Positions 8,886 to 16,613 are shown, numbered from the stretch's first letter. The stretch is DNA of 64,000 nt from Intestinimonas sp. (GCA_022653075.1 JALCSB010000001.1:1-64000); one strand, 5' to 3'. The notes: a model not told the origin generated them from the letters alone. Made by a program: numbers and translations.

Positions 8886-9427
8886 AGCTAATGGACCTGC
8901 TGCCGCCCGCTTATGAAAATAATGTCACAATGGCAGAACTTCAGGGACTTTTGACGGATCGGGTGAGCACGCTGATCGCCGACCTGAGCGGGACCGTGGA
9001 TGAGTGCTTTCTTGAGACTGCGTCAAAGCTGCTCAGCCGGTATGAAAAAGTCTGCGGCGTCGATGTAGATGTCAGCAAGTCTGACACCTTCCGCCGCGAA
9101 ATCCTGAAAGCAAAGATCCGGGGGATCGGCACGGTAACCAAACAGCTCCTGATGGAGACGGCGGCAAGCTACAGTAACGGCGATGTGGAAGTGATTGAGA
9201 ACCCGGCGCATTACAGCCTTGTGGTGAAGTTTACCGGTACGCTGGGTATCCCGCCCAACCTGGACGGCCTGAAGGCCGCCGTCGAGGAGATTAAGCCCGC
9301 GCATCTGGCGTTTTCATTTCTCTACACCTATATGACCTGGGCGGCGTTCGAGTCGTACGCCCACACCTGGGCGGACTGGGACGCGCTGGGCCTCACCTGG
9401 GATGAATTCACGGTTTACAAGGAGTGA
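8882..9427 (+). CDS. YmfQ-like (DUF2313) tail protein (XkdU-like)
   Basis: The product has 181 residues from the ATG at 8882, which overlaps the baseplate J stop; the ORF track start at 8849 lies inside that gene. It carries the YmfQ pattern (MKLMDLLPPAYENNVTMAELQGLL near the start, VIENPAHYSLVVKFTGTLGIP in the middle). Such proteins connect the baseplate wedge to tail fibres. The C-terminus ends in a Trp-rich tail (HTWADWDALGLTWDEF). Confidence 0.85.
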   Translation: MKLMDLLPPAYENNVTMAELQGLLTDRVSTLIADLSGTVDECFLETASKLLSRYEKVCGVDVDVSKSDTFRREILKAKIRGIGTVTKQLLMETAASYSNGDVEVIENPAHYSLVVKFTGTLGIPPNLDGLKAAVEEIKPAHLAFSFLYTYMTWAAFESYAHTWADWDALGLTWDEFTVYKE

Positions 9428-10308
9428 TCGGAATGGGCAGCGCAAACAAGACGGCCAACTACGGGCTGAACCAGTGGCAGCCGAACGAATACCCCAAAAT
9501 GGAGGACTTCAACCGCGACAACGCCGCCATTGACGCGGCGCTTACGGCGGCGCGGTCGGCGGAGGAATACAACCCGGCGGGGACCTACGCCGTCGGGGAC
9601 TACTGCACCCATGGCGGCAAGCTGTACCGCTGCACCACGGCCATCCCGGCGGCGGAGGCGTGGACGGCGGGCCACTGGACGGAGACGATGGTTGCGGGGG
9701 AACTGCTGGCGATGATTGCGACACTGGCGGGGAAGGCGGACAACGTTACATCCACTATCTTATCATGGGACGATCTAATGGCGGCTAAATCTGGGGTATA
9801 TCTTGTAAGCAGTACAGTTACGGGTATGCCGGCAACCGGGGCGTGGTGGCATGTATGGCTGCTAACAGACAGTGGCAGTCAAAACAAGACTATCATCGCA
9901 AGAAAAGTATCTGCGGAAAACGGCCTTTGGACTCTGTGCATGGTAAACGGAGCGCTTGGAGAATGGTCTGGCCCATACGCCACCGCCACGCCGCCGACGG
10001 AGTACGATCTGCCGCTGGCAAGCGGATTTACTAATGTAGAACCATCAAAGTATAGTAAAGACCAGTTTGGACGTTGTCTGGTTGATTTTATTATTAGCGG
10101 AACGATAGCAGCAGATACAATTGTGGTTGTCGGAACATTACCATCTGGATATCGACCCGCTAAGACTATGCACACTGTTGGATATTCTTATGCGGACGGC
10201 GGCGCAACTATGGAATTATGGATTACCGCGAATGGAGAAATTACGGTGTATTCTCCGTCTGCGATCAGTAGTGCGGCAGGTCAAGTTTCCTTTGTCGCCG
10301 GTAATTAA
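9424..10308 (+). CDS. Tail fibre / receptor-binding protein
   Basis: The product has up to 294 residues; the ATG at 9433 is an alternative start. The N-terminus (KTANYGLNQWQPNEYPKMEDFN) is the usual baseplate-attachment part of clostridial fibres. Residues about 42-72 (YNPAGTYAVGDYCTHGGKLY) resemble the small carbohydrate-binding modules of chitinase type found in fibres. The C-terminal third is beta-rich and more AT-rich than neighbouring genes, consistent with recent exchange of the host-range determinant. It is a short fibre for this family. Confidence 0.8.
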   Translation: MIGMGSANKTANYGLNQWQPNEYPKMEDFNRDNAAIDAALTAARSAEEYNPAGTYAVGDYCTHGGKLYRCTTAIPAAEAWTAGHWTETMVAGELLAMIATLAGKADNVTSTILSWDDLMAAKSGVYLVSSTVTGMPATGAWWHVWLLTDSGSQNKTIIARKVSAENGLWTLCMVNGALGEWSGPYATATPPTEYDLPLASGFTNVEPSKYSKDQFGRCLVDFIISGTIAADTIVVVGTLPSGYRPAKTMHTVGYSYADGGATMELWITANGEITVYSPSAISSAAGQVSFVAGN

Positions 10309-10320
10309 GGGGGAACAACG

Positions 10321-10941
10321 ATGAATTATAAGCACTGCTGCGTTATCAACGCAGCCGGATACTATCAGACGCTTGTGCTGGTGCTGCTCCCGGATGGAGA
10401 GGACCAGCAAATTCAGGGGTACACGCTAAAAAGCGGAGAGTCTTTCATTGATACCGCGCCGCCCTCCGGCTTCGTCAAGCCCCGATGGGACGGCTCCGCG
10501 TGGGCAGAGGGCGCGACCGCCGAGGAAATCGCCGCGTGGGGGGCTAAGAATCCGGGACCCGACATAGCCTCTATCAGAGCAAAGCGTATTGCTTCCAGCA
10601 AGACGCAGCTGGCCGCCTACCTGCTGGCCCACCCCATGACGTGGACGGACGGCAGCCAGTACAGCGTGACGGCGGAGAAGCAGTCCCTCCTGACCAGCCA
10701 GCTGGCGCTGTACTCCGTGGCCGCCGCCGCCGGGGAAAGCTATCAGCTCCGGTGGAACACCACCGGCGGGGAATGCACGGAGTGGACCTATGAAAACCTC
10801 TCGGCGCTGGCGCTGGACATCGGGGCGTATGTGCAGCCGTTTGTCAGCTATCAGCAGGCGCGGGAGGTGGAGATCACCAACTGTACGACGGCGGCGGAAG
10901 TGGAGGCGATCACGATTGATTATGCGTCGGTTTCTGCGTAG
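10321..10941 (+). CDS. Tail fibre-associated protein (XkdW/DUF4376-like)
   Basis: The product has 206 residues. The N-terminal half (NYKHCCVINAAGYYQTLVLV, PPSGFVKPRWDGSAWAEGA) is typical of small proteins encoded after the fibre in these tails. The C-terminal half resembles DUF4376 (MTWTDGSQYSVTAEKQSLLTSQ), often fused to fibre assembly or fibre-tip proteins. It probably assists fibre folding or sits at its tip. The gene overlaps the next by 20 nt. Confidence 0.65.
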   Translation: MNYKHCCVINAAGYYQTLVLVLLPDGEDQQIQGYTLKSGESFIDTAPPSGFVKPRWDGSAWAEGATAEEIAAWGAKNPGPDIASIRAKRIASSKTQLAAYLLAHPMTWTDGSQYSVTAEKQSLLTSQLALYSVAAAAGESYQLRWNTTGGECTEWTYENLSALALDIGAYVQPFVSYQQAREVEITNCTTAAEVEAITIDYASVSA

Positions 10942-11362
10942 CCTGGTTCTGTGGGTATTTGGCGGGGCGCTCTATTTCCTGATGGAAGTTTCCTGGAAAC
11001 TGGCCCGGGGGCATCCCAACGAAATCAGCTGGACGATGCTGGTGCTGGCGGCCGTCGTGAGCATCCCGCTGGACCAGGTGAACGAGCGCCTGCCCTGGGA
11101 TATGCCGCTGTGGCTGCAGGCCGTTCTGGGCGGACTGGGCATCACGGCGGCGGAGCTGGTGACCGGGCTGGTCCTGAACGTCCGGCTGGGACTGGGCGTG
11201 TGGGACTATACCGATATGCCGCTCAACCTGTGGGGGCAGATCTGCCTGCCCTACAGCCTGCTGTGGGTGCTGCTGGCCGGGGTGGGGATTGTGCTGTTCG
11301 ACTGGCTGCGGTACTGGCTGTACGGCGAGAGGCGGCCGGAATACATACTATTGAGGAAGTGA
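10922..11362 (+). CDS. Phage-associated integral membrane protein (PF06541-like)
   Basis: The product has 146 residues from the ATG at 10922 (MRRFLRSLVLWVFGGALYFL); the ORF track start is internal to the previous gene. It has four likely membrane segments and the motif TGLVLNVRLGLGVWDYTDMPLNLWGQICLPYSLLW in outline, typical of the putative ABC-transporter type IV/PF06541 proteins common in clostridial prophages. Its place before the lysis genes suggests a lysis or membrane role, but this is not established for the family. Confidence 0.65.
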   Translation: MRRFLRSLVLWVFGGALYFLMEVSWKLARGHPNEISWTMLVLAAVVSIPLDQVNERLPWDMPLWLQAVLGGLGITAAELVTGLVLNVRLGLGVWDYTDMPLNLWGQICLPYSLLWVLLAGVGIVLFDWLRYWLYGERRPEYILLRK

Positions 11363-11366
11363 TTTT

Positions 11367-11597
11367 ATGGAGTGGACGGTGGTAACCGTGATCATCGCGC
11401 TGGTAGGGCTGGTGGGCGTGTTCGTCAAGGTGGGGGTGTCCATGTCCCGGTCCAGCCAGCGGCTTTCGGACAGCGTGGATCGGCTGGAAAAGAGCGTGGA
11501 CGGCCTCAAGGACGACAACCGGGACGACCACAAAGAGTTTTCGGACAAGCTGGATAACCACGAGCACCGGATCACGGTGCTGGAGACACAGAAATGA
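11367..11597 (+). CDS. XhlA-like haemolysin/lysis accessory protein
   Basis: The product has 76 residues: one N-terminal membrane helix (about residues 4-25) followed by a charged coiled coil (SQRLSDSVDRLEKSVDGLKDDN). This resembles XhlA of PBSX, which cooperates with the holin in lysis, although here the helix is N-terminal rather than C-terminal. Start and stop are tightly packed with the neighbours (4-nt overlap downstream). Confidence 0.6.
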   Translation: MEWTVVTVIIALVGLVGVFVKVGVSMSRSSQRLSDSVDRLEKSVDGLKDDNRDDHKEFSDKLDNHEHRITVLETQK

Positions 11598-11890
11598 GCG
11601 CGGTGAAACCGAAGCCCCGCCGGTGGCTCACGGCGTCCAAGCTGATTGCGTTCTGGATGCTGGCGCTCACCACGGTGGTGTCGGCGGCGACGCTGTACTT
11701 CATGCGGCTGTGCATCCTTCGGGATTTCACCGGGGCGCTGTACCCGCTGTCGGCGCTCATTACGCTGTGCCAGGCGGGAAACGCCGTGGTGCTCACGGCC
11801 ATCACGGGAAAGTCCAGGGCAGAGAACACAAAAGGCGGCATCACCTACGACGCCGCCATGAGTAATGCCTCCGACGAGGCGACTATTTGA
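11594..11890 (+). CDS. Small membrane protein of the lysis module
   Basis: The product has 98 residues with a basic N-terminus (KPKPRRWLTASKLIAF) and two membrane helices (about residues 14-36 and 46-66), ending in a polar tail. Position and topology suit a holin or antiholin. It overlaps the upstream XhlA-like gene by 4 nt. No specific family is recognised. Confidence 0.6.
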   Translation: MSAVKPKPRRWLTASKLIAFWMLALTTVVSAATLYFMRLCILRDFTGALYPLSALITLCQAGNAVVLTAITGKSRAENTKGGITYDAAMSNASDEATI

Positions 11891-11903
11891 AAGGAGATTT
11901 TTT

Positions 11904-12167
11904 ATGAGTGCGATTCTGAGGAAACTGTCCAGCCGGAAGCTGTGGCTGGCCATCGCGGGTGTGGCCACCGGGATTGCCGTGGCGCTGGGAGCCAGCTCCG
12001 GCGACATAAGCACCGTGGCGGGCGCCGTGACGGCCATCGTATCGGTGGTAACGTACATCGTAACCGAGGGGAAAATTGACGCGGAGGGTGTCAAGACGGC
12101 GGTGGAGGCCGCGCAGAGCGCGGTGAGCGCCGTGACCGGGGAGAGTGAGAGCCATGCCGACAGCTAA
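11904..12167 (+). CDS. Holin-like membrane protein
   Basis: The product has 87 residues from the ATG at 11904, preceded by AAGGAG; the ORF track start at 11865 lies inside the upstream gene. It begins ILRKLSSRKLWLAIAGVATG and has two membrane helices followed by an Ala-rich amphipathic tail. This is the common clostridial phage holin pattern. It overlaps the endolysin start by 14 nt, so export of the lysin is the likely role. Confidence 0.65.
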   Translation: MSAILRKLSSRKLWLAIAGVATGIAVALGASSGDISTVAGAVTAIVSVVTYIVTEGKIDAEGVKTAVEAAQSAVSAVTGESESHADS

Positions 12168-12852
12168 CGAAATCCTCGCGTGGGCGCGAAGCTACCTGGG
12201 CATGAAGGAATCCCCGGCAAACAGCAACAACGTCCCGTTTAACACCCGGTATTATGGACATGCCGTGTCAGGCTCCTCTTATCCTTGGTGCTGTGCGTTC
12301 CAGTGGTGCCTCTTCCAGGACATCGGCGCGCCGGAGCTGTTCTACGGCGGCGGGAAAACGGCGAGCTGCACCACGCTGTACCACTTCTACAAGAAGCATG
12401 GCCAGACGGTGGAGCCGTCGCGGGTCAAGCCGGGGGACCTGGTGTTTTTTAACTTTGACGGAAACGCCTCCGTTATGAACCACATCGGAATCTGCGAGAG
12501 CGCCGGGGGCGGTTCTGTGACCACCATCGACGGCAACACCGGCACCAGCAGCGAGGCCAACGGCGGCGAGGTCATGCGCCGAAAGCGGGCGCTCAAATAC
12601 GTGGGCGGCGCGGCCAGACCGGCCTATTATCAAAAGGAGGAAGAAGAGATTGTGACACAGGAACAGTTTGACAGCATGATGGACAACTATCTGGCCCACC
12701 GGGCGCAGATGGCCCCCGGCGACTGGAGTGCGGCGGAACGCGCCAAAGTGGAGGCGGCGGGAATCATCCAGGGTGGCGCCGGCACCGGCTACAAGTCCTT
12801 TGTGACCCGCGAGGAGCTGGCGGTTGTTGAGGCGAGAGCGCTCAAGCTGTAG
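12154..12852 (+). CDS. CHAP-domain endolysin
   Basis: The product has 232 residues from the ATG at 12154 (a GTG at 12145 is an alternative). Residues about 1-150 form a CHAP/amidase-type domain, with the active-site Cys in SYPWCCAFQWC and the His in MNHIGICE. After a Glu-rich linker the C-terminus (WSAAERAKVEAAGIIQGG...VTREELAVV) resembles an S-layer-homology-type or similar wall-binding repeat. It cuts peptide bonds of peptidoglycan and is the last gene of the locus. In a tailocin it would release the particles by lysing the producer. Confidence 0.85.
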   Translation: MPTANEILAWARSYLGMKESPANSNNVPFNTRYYGHAVSGSSYPWCCAFQWCLFQDIGAPELFYGGGKTASCTTLYHFYKKHGQTVEPSRVKPGDLVFFNFDGNASVMNHIGICESAGGGSVTTIDGNTGTSSEANGGEVMRRKRALKYVGGAARPAYYQKEEEEIVTQEQFDSMMDNYLAHRAQMAPGDWSAAERAKVEAAGIIQGGAGTGYKSFVTREELAVVEARALKL

Positions 12853-13031
12853 GGGTATAAACGAGCTTGGGCTTTTTGTTAAGAGAAGTACCCCATTACC
12901 CGAAACAACCAGGCGGTAGAGACGTTGTGTCCAAAATCGTGTCCATTTTTCTATTCTAAGCATGGAATATGCTTTCTTGTTACGAAATTCTGTTCTGAAA
13001 ACAAAAACCGCCGATCCATTGCGGCAGTAAA

Positions 13032-13062
13032 CAAAAAGCCTAGAGCTATTATAGCCCTAGAC
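13032..13062 (-). terminator. Terminator of ssrA
   Basis: Reading the minus strand, a 9-bp stem (CTAGGGCTA / TAGCTCTAG) with a 3-nt loop is followed by GCTTTTTGTTT. It lies 10 nt past the tmRNA 3' end. The interval 12853-13031 between it and the endolysin holds no gene that I can support; it should contain the phage-side attachment junction. Confidence 0.8.
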
Positions 13063-13071
13063 TTTCAAAAT

Positions 13072-13423
13072 TGGTGGAGGCGAGGGGAGTTGAACCCCTG
13101 TCCGAAAACGCTTAAACGGAAATTTCTCCGGGCGCAGGCGGTTATTTAAATTCCCTTACTCAGGCGTGAGCCGTCACACTCAAGAGCTTGGTAGCTTCAT
13201 GATTCATGGTGCGCTCAAAGCTTTGCGCACACACGTGCACCACTCAAATGACGCCCTGTTCCGGCTCGTGGTCCCTCCGGACAGGACGGTAGCGAACTTA
13301 AGCCGCTACGAGTTCGTAATTGTTGTTGTTCTTTAATTTATAAAGAATGCCCATTTTCAGAAGGCTGGGCGCCTTCGCCCGCTATTCCCGCCTCCACGTC
13401 CCCGTCGAAGCCGGTACGCCCCC
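13072..13423 (-). ncRNA. ssrA: Transfer-messenger RNA (tmRNA)
   Basis: The minus strand starts with GGGGGCGTACCGGCTTCGAC and ends with a T-arm (GGTTCAACTCCCCTC) and CCTCCACCA. The 5' GGGGGCG pairs with the 3' CGCCTCC to form the acceptor stem with one G-U pair. The internal frame reads approximately KNNNNYELVAA followed by TAA (13333-13298), a proteolysis tag ending in the usual hydrophobic VAA. Together with SmpB it rescues stalled ribosomes. smpB lies about 0.6 kb upstream on the same strand, with a cyclophilin gene between. The 3' end of ssrA adjoins the tail locus and is a plausible attachment site. Confidence 0.95.
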
Positions 13424-13485
13424 ATGAACCCACGCTTACCGTGGGGCAAAGGGGGAAGAGACAGGTTAAATTTCAATAAGAATGA

Positions 13486-14007
13486 TCATGCTTTTTGAGG
13501 GTCCGGATAAGAGACTCCAAAGGTATCGACCGTAACCTTTTTCATGCGTTGATCGGTACGGGGACGGTCCGACCGATCCGCTGGTGTGGAAACAATGGTA
13601 TCGGCTACGTCCATGCCGCTTGTCACTTTACCGAAAGCGGCATACTGTCCGTCCAAATGCGGTGCCTTGTCTACCATAATGAAGAATTGACTGCCGGCGG
13701 AATTGGGGTCCATGGTACGAGCCATGGACAGTACACCGCGATCGTGCGCCAAATCATTTGGAAAGCCATTACCGGAAAATTCACCCCGGATGGAGTAGCC
13801 TGGCCCCCCCATACCGTTGCCATCGGGACAGCCGCCCTGAATCATAAAACCAGGTATAACGCGGTGAAAAATCAATCCGTCATAGAAGCCGGACTGGACA
13901 AGGCTAATAAAATTAGCCACGGTGTTTGGCGCAATATCGGGATAAAGTTCGGCTGTAATGACACCGCCTTGCTCCATTTCAATGGTAATGACAGGATTCT
14001 GAGCCAT
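13486..14007 (-). CDS. Peptidyl-prolyl cis-trans isomerase, cyclophilin type
   Basis: The product has 173 residues and no signal peptide, so it is a cytoplasmic PpiB-type enzyme that speeds proline isomerisation in folding proteins. Active-site motifs are visible: FHRVIPGFMIQGG (with catalytic Arg), GSQFFIMVDKAPHLDGQYAAFGKV. It is encoded between smpB and ssrA on the same strand, 40 nt after smpB. The TTATTGAAATTT-containing gap to ssrA has no clear promoter. Confidence 0.92.
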   Translation of the reverse strand: MAQNPVITIEMEQGGVITAELYPDIAPNTVANFISLVQSGFYDGLIFHRVIPGFMIQGGCPDGNGMGGPGYSIRGEFSGNGFPNDLAHDRGVLSMARTMDPNSAGSQFFIMVDKAPHLDGQYAAFGKVTSGMDVADTIVSTPADRSDRPRTDQRMKKVTVDTFGVSYPDPQKA

Positions 14008-14047
14008 GGGAAGTACCTCCTCATCAAGTTCAAAATGTCTCGAATAG

Positions 14048-14512
14048 TCAGCAGACCCGCTGTTTCATGGCACGGTCCATTTCCCGCCTGGCATCCTTTG
14101 TGGCGGCCGCCGCGCGCTTGTCATAGAGCTTTTTACCCTTGGCAAGCCCCAACTCCAGTTTAATATGCGCCCTGCGAAAATAGAGTGCCAGCGGAATCAG
14201 CGTTACACCGTCCTGCTTGATGCGGGCATAAAGCTTCAGAATCTCCCGCTTATGCATTAAAAGGCGGCGCGGCCGGATAGGGTCCCGGTTAAAAATATTA
14301 CCCTTTTCATAGGGGGAGATGTGCAAGCCATGTACGGTCAGCTGTCCGTCCTTAATAGTACAGTAAGAATCCTTCAGATTTGCATGACCCTGCCGGATAG
14401 ACTTAACCTCGGTACCCACCAGTTCAATGCCCGCTTCAAATTTTTCCAAGATGAAGTAATCGTGATAAGCCTTGCGGTTCTGGGCGATCTGCTTGACAGC
14501 TTTCTTGTCCAT
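14048..14512 (-). CDS. smpB: SsrA-binding protein SmpB
   Basis: The product has 154 residues from the ATG at 14512, preceded by GGAAGGAGA; the longer ORF in the track is an upstream extension. Signature segments are QNRKAYHDYFILEKFEAGIEL, GTEVKSIRQGHANLKDSY and LARGKKLYDKR-like (LAKGKKLYDKRAAAA) near the end. SmpB binds the tRNA-like part of tmRNA and delivers it to the ribosomal A site in trans-translation. The linked ssrA gene is the functional partner. Confidence 0.97.
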   Translation of the reverse strand: MDKKAVKQIAQNRKAYHDYFILEKFEAGIELVGTEVKSIRQGHANLKDSYCTIKDGQLTVHGLHISPYEKGNIFNRDPIRPRRLLMHKREILKLYARIKQDGVTLIPLALYFRRAHIKLELGLAKGKKLYDKRAAAATKDARREMDRAMKQRVC

Positions 14513-14618
14513 AGCAAGTCTCCTTCCAATATGAAAGTATATCATATGTGTCAAGAGGAAGGCAAGCGATTTCCACGTGAAAAGGCGGCGATACGATGTA
14601 CCGCCGCCGCAGAGCCGG

Positions 14619-15581
14619 TCAGCTGACCACGTGGATGGGATCTCCACCGAGAAAATGAGAGATATTTTCCGCCAGAATGGTTACCAGACGCTGCCGGGTT
14701 TCCAGCCCCTTCCATCCCATGTGGGGGGTCAAAATGACCTGCTCCATCTCATAGAGAGGACTGTCTGGCTGGGGTGGCTCTGTTTCCTGCACGTCAAGTC
14801 CGGCGCCTGCCAGACGCCCCGCTTTCAAAGCCGCGATCAGCGCGGGTTCGTCGACCAGCGCGCCGCGGGCCGTGTTGATGAGAAACGCGCTGGGCTTCAT
14901 CAGCGCCAGCGTCTCCGCATGAATCAGATGCCGGGTTTGAGGGGTCAGCGGACAGTGCAGAGAGACATAATCACTGTTTCGCAGGACTTCCTCCAGCGAG
15001 GTAAAGTGGACGCCCTCCTCGTCCGGGCGGGGAGAGCGGTTATAGGCCAGAACTTTCATGCCGAGCGCGAGGCCGATTTTGATGACCTCTCGGCCAATAT
15101 GCCCGGCGCCCACGATCCCTAGTATTTTCCCATTTACCTCCGTATGGTCTACTTGCAGGAAACGGGTGAAGTTGCTTCGGTCACCGCGGGTCAGCATGGC
15201 CTGCTGGCGCTGCATGGAAGAACTGAGGTTTAATATCATCATAATGGCGGTATGCGCCACACGCTGTGTGCTGTAGGCCGGAATATTGCAGATGGTGATA
15301 CCTCTGGCACGGGCTGCGTCGACGTCGAGATTATTATACCCGGTTCCGGCTTCGCAAATCAGCTTCACCGAATCCGGGAAGCGGGCAAGGATCTCCCCGC
15401 GAACAGGTAGCTCTTTGGTTACCACGATATTTTGTCCCTGCACACGGGCAAGAATATCCGCCTCGTCCGTGGCCTCGTACTGCGTGACCTGAGAGGACAG
15501 GACAGAGAGGTCCAGCTTACCGTCATAGTTCATGCGCGCTGCGTTGAGTACCACGGTTCTGTTATTCATGGAGATCACCAT
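14619..15581 (-). CDS. D-isomer-specific 2-hydroxyacid dehydrogenase
   Basis: The product has 320 residues (or 316 from the Met at 15569). An NAD-binding Rossmann motif (GIVGAGHIGREVIKIG), the substrate-binding HCPLTPQTRHL and INTARGALVDE segments, and a C-terminal catalytic His (TPHMGWKGLETRQR) are seen. The family reduces 2-oxoacids to D-2-hydroxyacids or the reverse; hydroxypyruvate/glycerate is a likely substrate but cannot be fixed from sequence. It lies downstream of dpaB on the same strand, separated by about 90 nt. Confidence 0.85.
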   Translation of the reverse strand: MVISMNNRTVVLNAARMNYDGKLDLSVLSSQVTQYEATDEADILARVQGQNIVVTKELPVRGEILARFPDSVKLICEAGTGYNNLDVDAARARGITICNIPAYSTQRVAHTAIMMILNLSSSMQRQQAMLTRGDRSNFTRFLQVDHTEVNGKILGIVGAGHIGREVIKIGLALGMKVLAYNRSPRPDEEGVHFTSLEEVLRNSDYVSLHCPLTPQTRHLIHAETLALMKPSAFLINTARGALVDEPALIAALKAGRLAGAGLDVQETEPPQPDSPLYEMEQVILTPHMGWKGLETRQRLVTILAENISHFLGGDPIHVVS

Positions 15582-15673
15582 TCCTTTTTGTCATACTGCA
15601 CAGAATTTCCCCTGCGCTGATGATTCCATTGTAGCACATGAACGGAGAAAAGGCTATGACTTTCTCAATATTC

Positions 15674-16255
15674 TTAGGCAGGACCCAAAACGAGAGGCTG
15701 GAGTTGCTCTCCGTGCAGCGCGGCGTCGATAGTGGCTGGAATCTGTAAAAAATCCGCCACCAGCGAGGTGGGTTTCCGGATTGGGTCGTCCTGACGGAAG
15801 GGGACGAAATAGAAATGTTTCCGGCACAGCAGTGTTCCCAGATTGGGCGCGGCTCCCGCCAATGCGTCATTGGTGGAGACGGCTATGATAACCGGGCCGC
15901 TGTTGCGCAGATGCGCCTTAACCGCCATGGTTACGGTGGAGTCGGCGATGCCGTGGGCCAGCTTTGCCAGAGTATTGCCGGTACAGGGGGCGATCACCAG
16001 AACATCCAGCAGATTCTGGGGGCCGATGGGTTCCGCTTTGGGGATGGTGTCGATAACACGGCGGTCACAGATGCGCTCCATCTCCCGTAGGTGTTCATGG
16101 GCCGGGCCGAACCGGGTGTCGGCAGAGGCACTGATTTCAGAGACAATGGGCACGACCGTTTCATATCGGGCGGCCACCTGTTCCAGTGCCGGAAAAACCT
16201 TGTCATACGTACAAAAAGAGCCGCAGAAGGCAAAGCCCACGCGTACAGGTTCCAT
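15674..16255 (-). CDS. dpaB: Dipicolinate synthase subunit B
   Basis: The product has 193 residues, the usual length for SpoVFB. It is a flavoprotein of the Dfp/UbiX-like fold: VGFAFCGSFCTYDKVFPALE at the start, VLVIAPCTGNTLAKLAHGIADSTV and VIIAVSTNDALAGAAPNLG in the middle. With DpaA it oxidises dihydrodipicolinate to dipicolinic acid, the calcium chelator of the spore core, in the mother cell. The ATG lies 3 nt after the stop codon of the C-terminal dpaA piece, so dpaB depends on transcription through dpaA. As arranged here, the dpaA promoter lies about 20 kb away and can reach dpaB only after excision of the intervening DNA. Confidence 0.93.
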   Translation of the reverse strand: MEPVRVGFAFCGSFCTYDKVFPALEQVAARYETVVPIVSEISASADTRFGPAHEHLREMERICDRRVIDTIPKAEPIGPQNLLDVLVIAPCTGNTLAKLAHGIADSTVTMAVKAHLRNSGPVIIAVSTNDALAGAAPNLGTLLCRKHFYFVPFRQDDPIRKPTSLVADFLQIPATIDAALHGEQLQPLVLGPA

Positions 16256-16258
16256 AGG

Positions 16259-16400
16259 TTACGCTCCTAACTCACTTAGCATGTTATAGATGGTGTCCCG
16301 GATAATTTTACCTGAGGTGACAGGCGCCACCTTGCCGGGGAGGGAGAGGGCCCAGATGACCCGTACCCCCAAACGGGACGCTGCCTCAAGGTCCACCCCG
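16259..16400 (-). CDS. dpaA: dpaA piece 3 of 3 (C-terminal 45 codons)
   Basis: This minus-strand piece encodes VDLEAASRLGVRVIWALSLPG followed by KVAPVTSGKIIRDTI and the end of the protein, matching the conserved C-terminus of dipicolinate synthase subunit A. It has no start codon of its own and the frame upstream (NSASPG and beyond) is unlike DpaA. The homology begins exactly at a CCCCG core (16396-16400, plus strand) also found at the end of the middle piece (20505-20509). Joining the two there gives KPGG-VDLEAA in frame. The stop codon sits 3 nt before dpaB. The long minus-strand ORF 16259-17800 in the track is this piece plus antisense of a recombinase. Confidence 0.9.
16396..16400. other. 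Predicted excision core, element 1, left copy (CCCCG)
   Basis: The sequence CCaCCCCGggGG here and CCgCCCCGccGG at 20500s share the CCCCG core and flanking CC and GG. The deduced joint is fixed by the protein: only a crossover at this core restores the DpaA frame and motif. On the element side TCCGGC-type hexamers occur as an inverted pair 32 nt from the core on both arms, a possible recombinase contact site. Confidence 0.7.
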
Positions 16401-16444
16401 GGGGACGCTGAATTACGATAAGACGCATGCCGGACGGACGAGCG

Positions 16445-16452
16445 CATAGAAT
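16445..16452 (+). promoter_or_regulatory. Possible sporulation -10 box (CATAGAAT)
   Basis: CATAGAAT lies 41 nt before the start of the 39-codon ORF that precedes recombinase 1. It differs by one base from the sigma-E -10 consensus (CATACAAT) and fits the CATANNNT core shared by sigma-E and sigma-K. No good -35 match is found at the usual distance, so this is suggestive only. Confidence 0.3.
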
Positions 16453-16493
16453 CAAAGCGTAGGGGATGGCGACCCGGAAAGGGGGTATGGGAT

Positions 16494-16613
16494 ATGAAAA
16501 AAAAGCTGCATGTAATCGAAGTCCATGGGCGGGAAAAGGGACCGGAGCTGGAAGAGCTGCTGCTGACGCGGCTGCGGATGGAAATGGAGCAAAAAGGAAT
16601 ATGCCGAGAGTAG
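16494..16613 (+). CDS. 39-residue protein overlapping recombinase 1, unknown
   Basis: A short frame missed by the ORF track: ATG at 16494 with a purine-rich ribosome site (GGAAAGGGGG), reading MKKKLHVIEVHGREKGPELE and a further amphipathic, highly charged helix, stopping at 16613. It overlaps the recombinase start (16601) by 13 nt, so translation is probably coupled. Recombination directionality factors of large serine recombinases can be small and are often encoded next to the recombinase, so this is a candidate for such a partner. There is no sequence evidence beyond position. Confidence 0.5.
   Translation: MKKKLHVIEVHGREKGPELEELLLTRLRMEMEQKGICRE

Larger units (their letters stand above)
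575..12852 (+). mobile_element. Headless contractile phage tail locus (defective prophage or tailocin)
   Basis: All genes are on the plus strand and follow the PBSX (xkd) order: tail terminator, sheath, tube, tail assembly chaperone with frameshift, tape measure, LysM hub adaptor, hub, DUF2577, DUF2634, baseplate J, YmfQ-like protein, fibre, fibre-associated protein, membrane and holin proteins, endolysin. No large terminase, portal, protease or major capsid gene is seen; only a truncated small-terminase frame and a frameshifted C-terminal remnant lie before the tail genes. The right edge lies about 220 bp from the 3' end of ssrA, a common prophage attachment target. Genes beyond the left window edge are unknown, so an integrase or displaced head module cannot be excluded. 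Confidence 0.8.
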
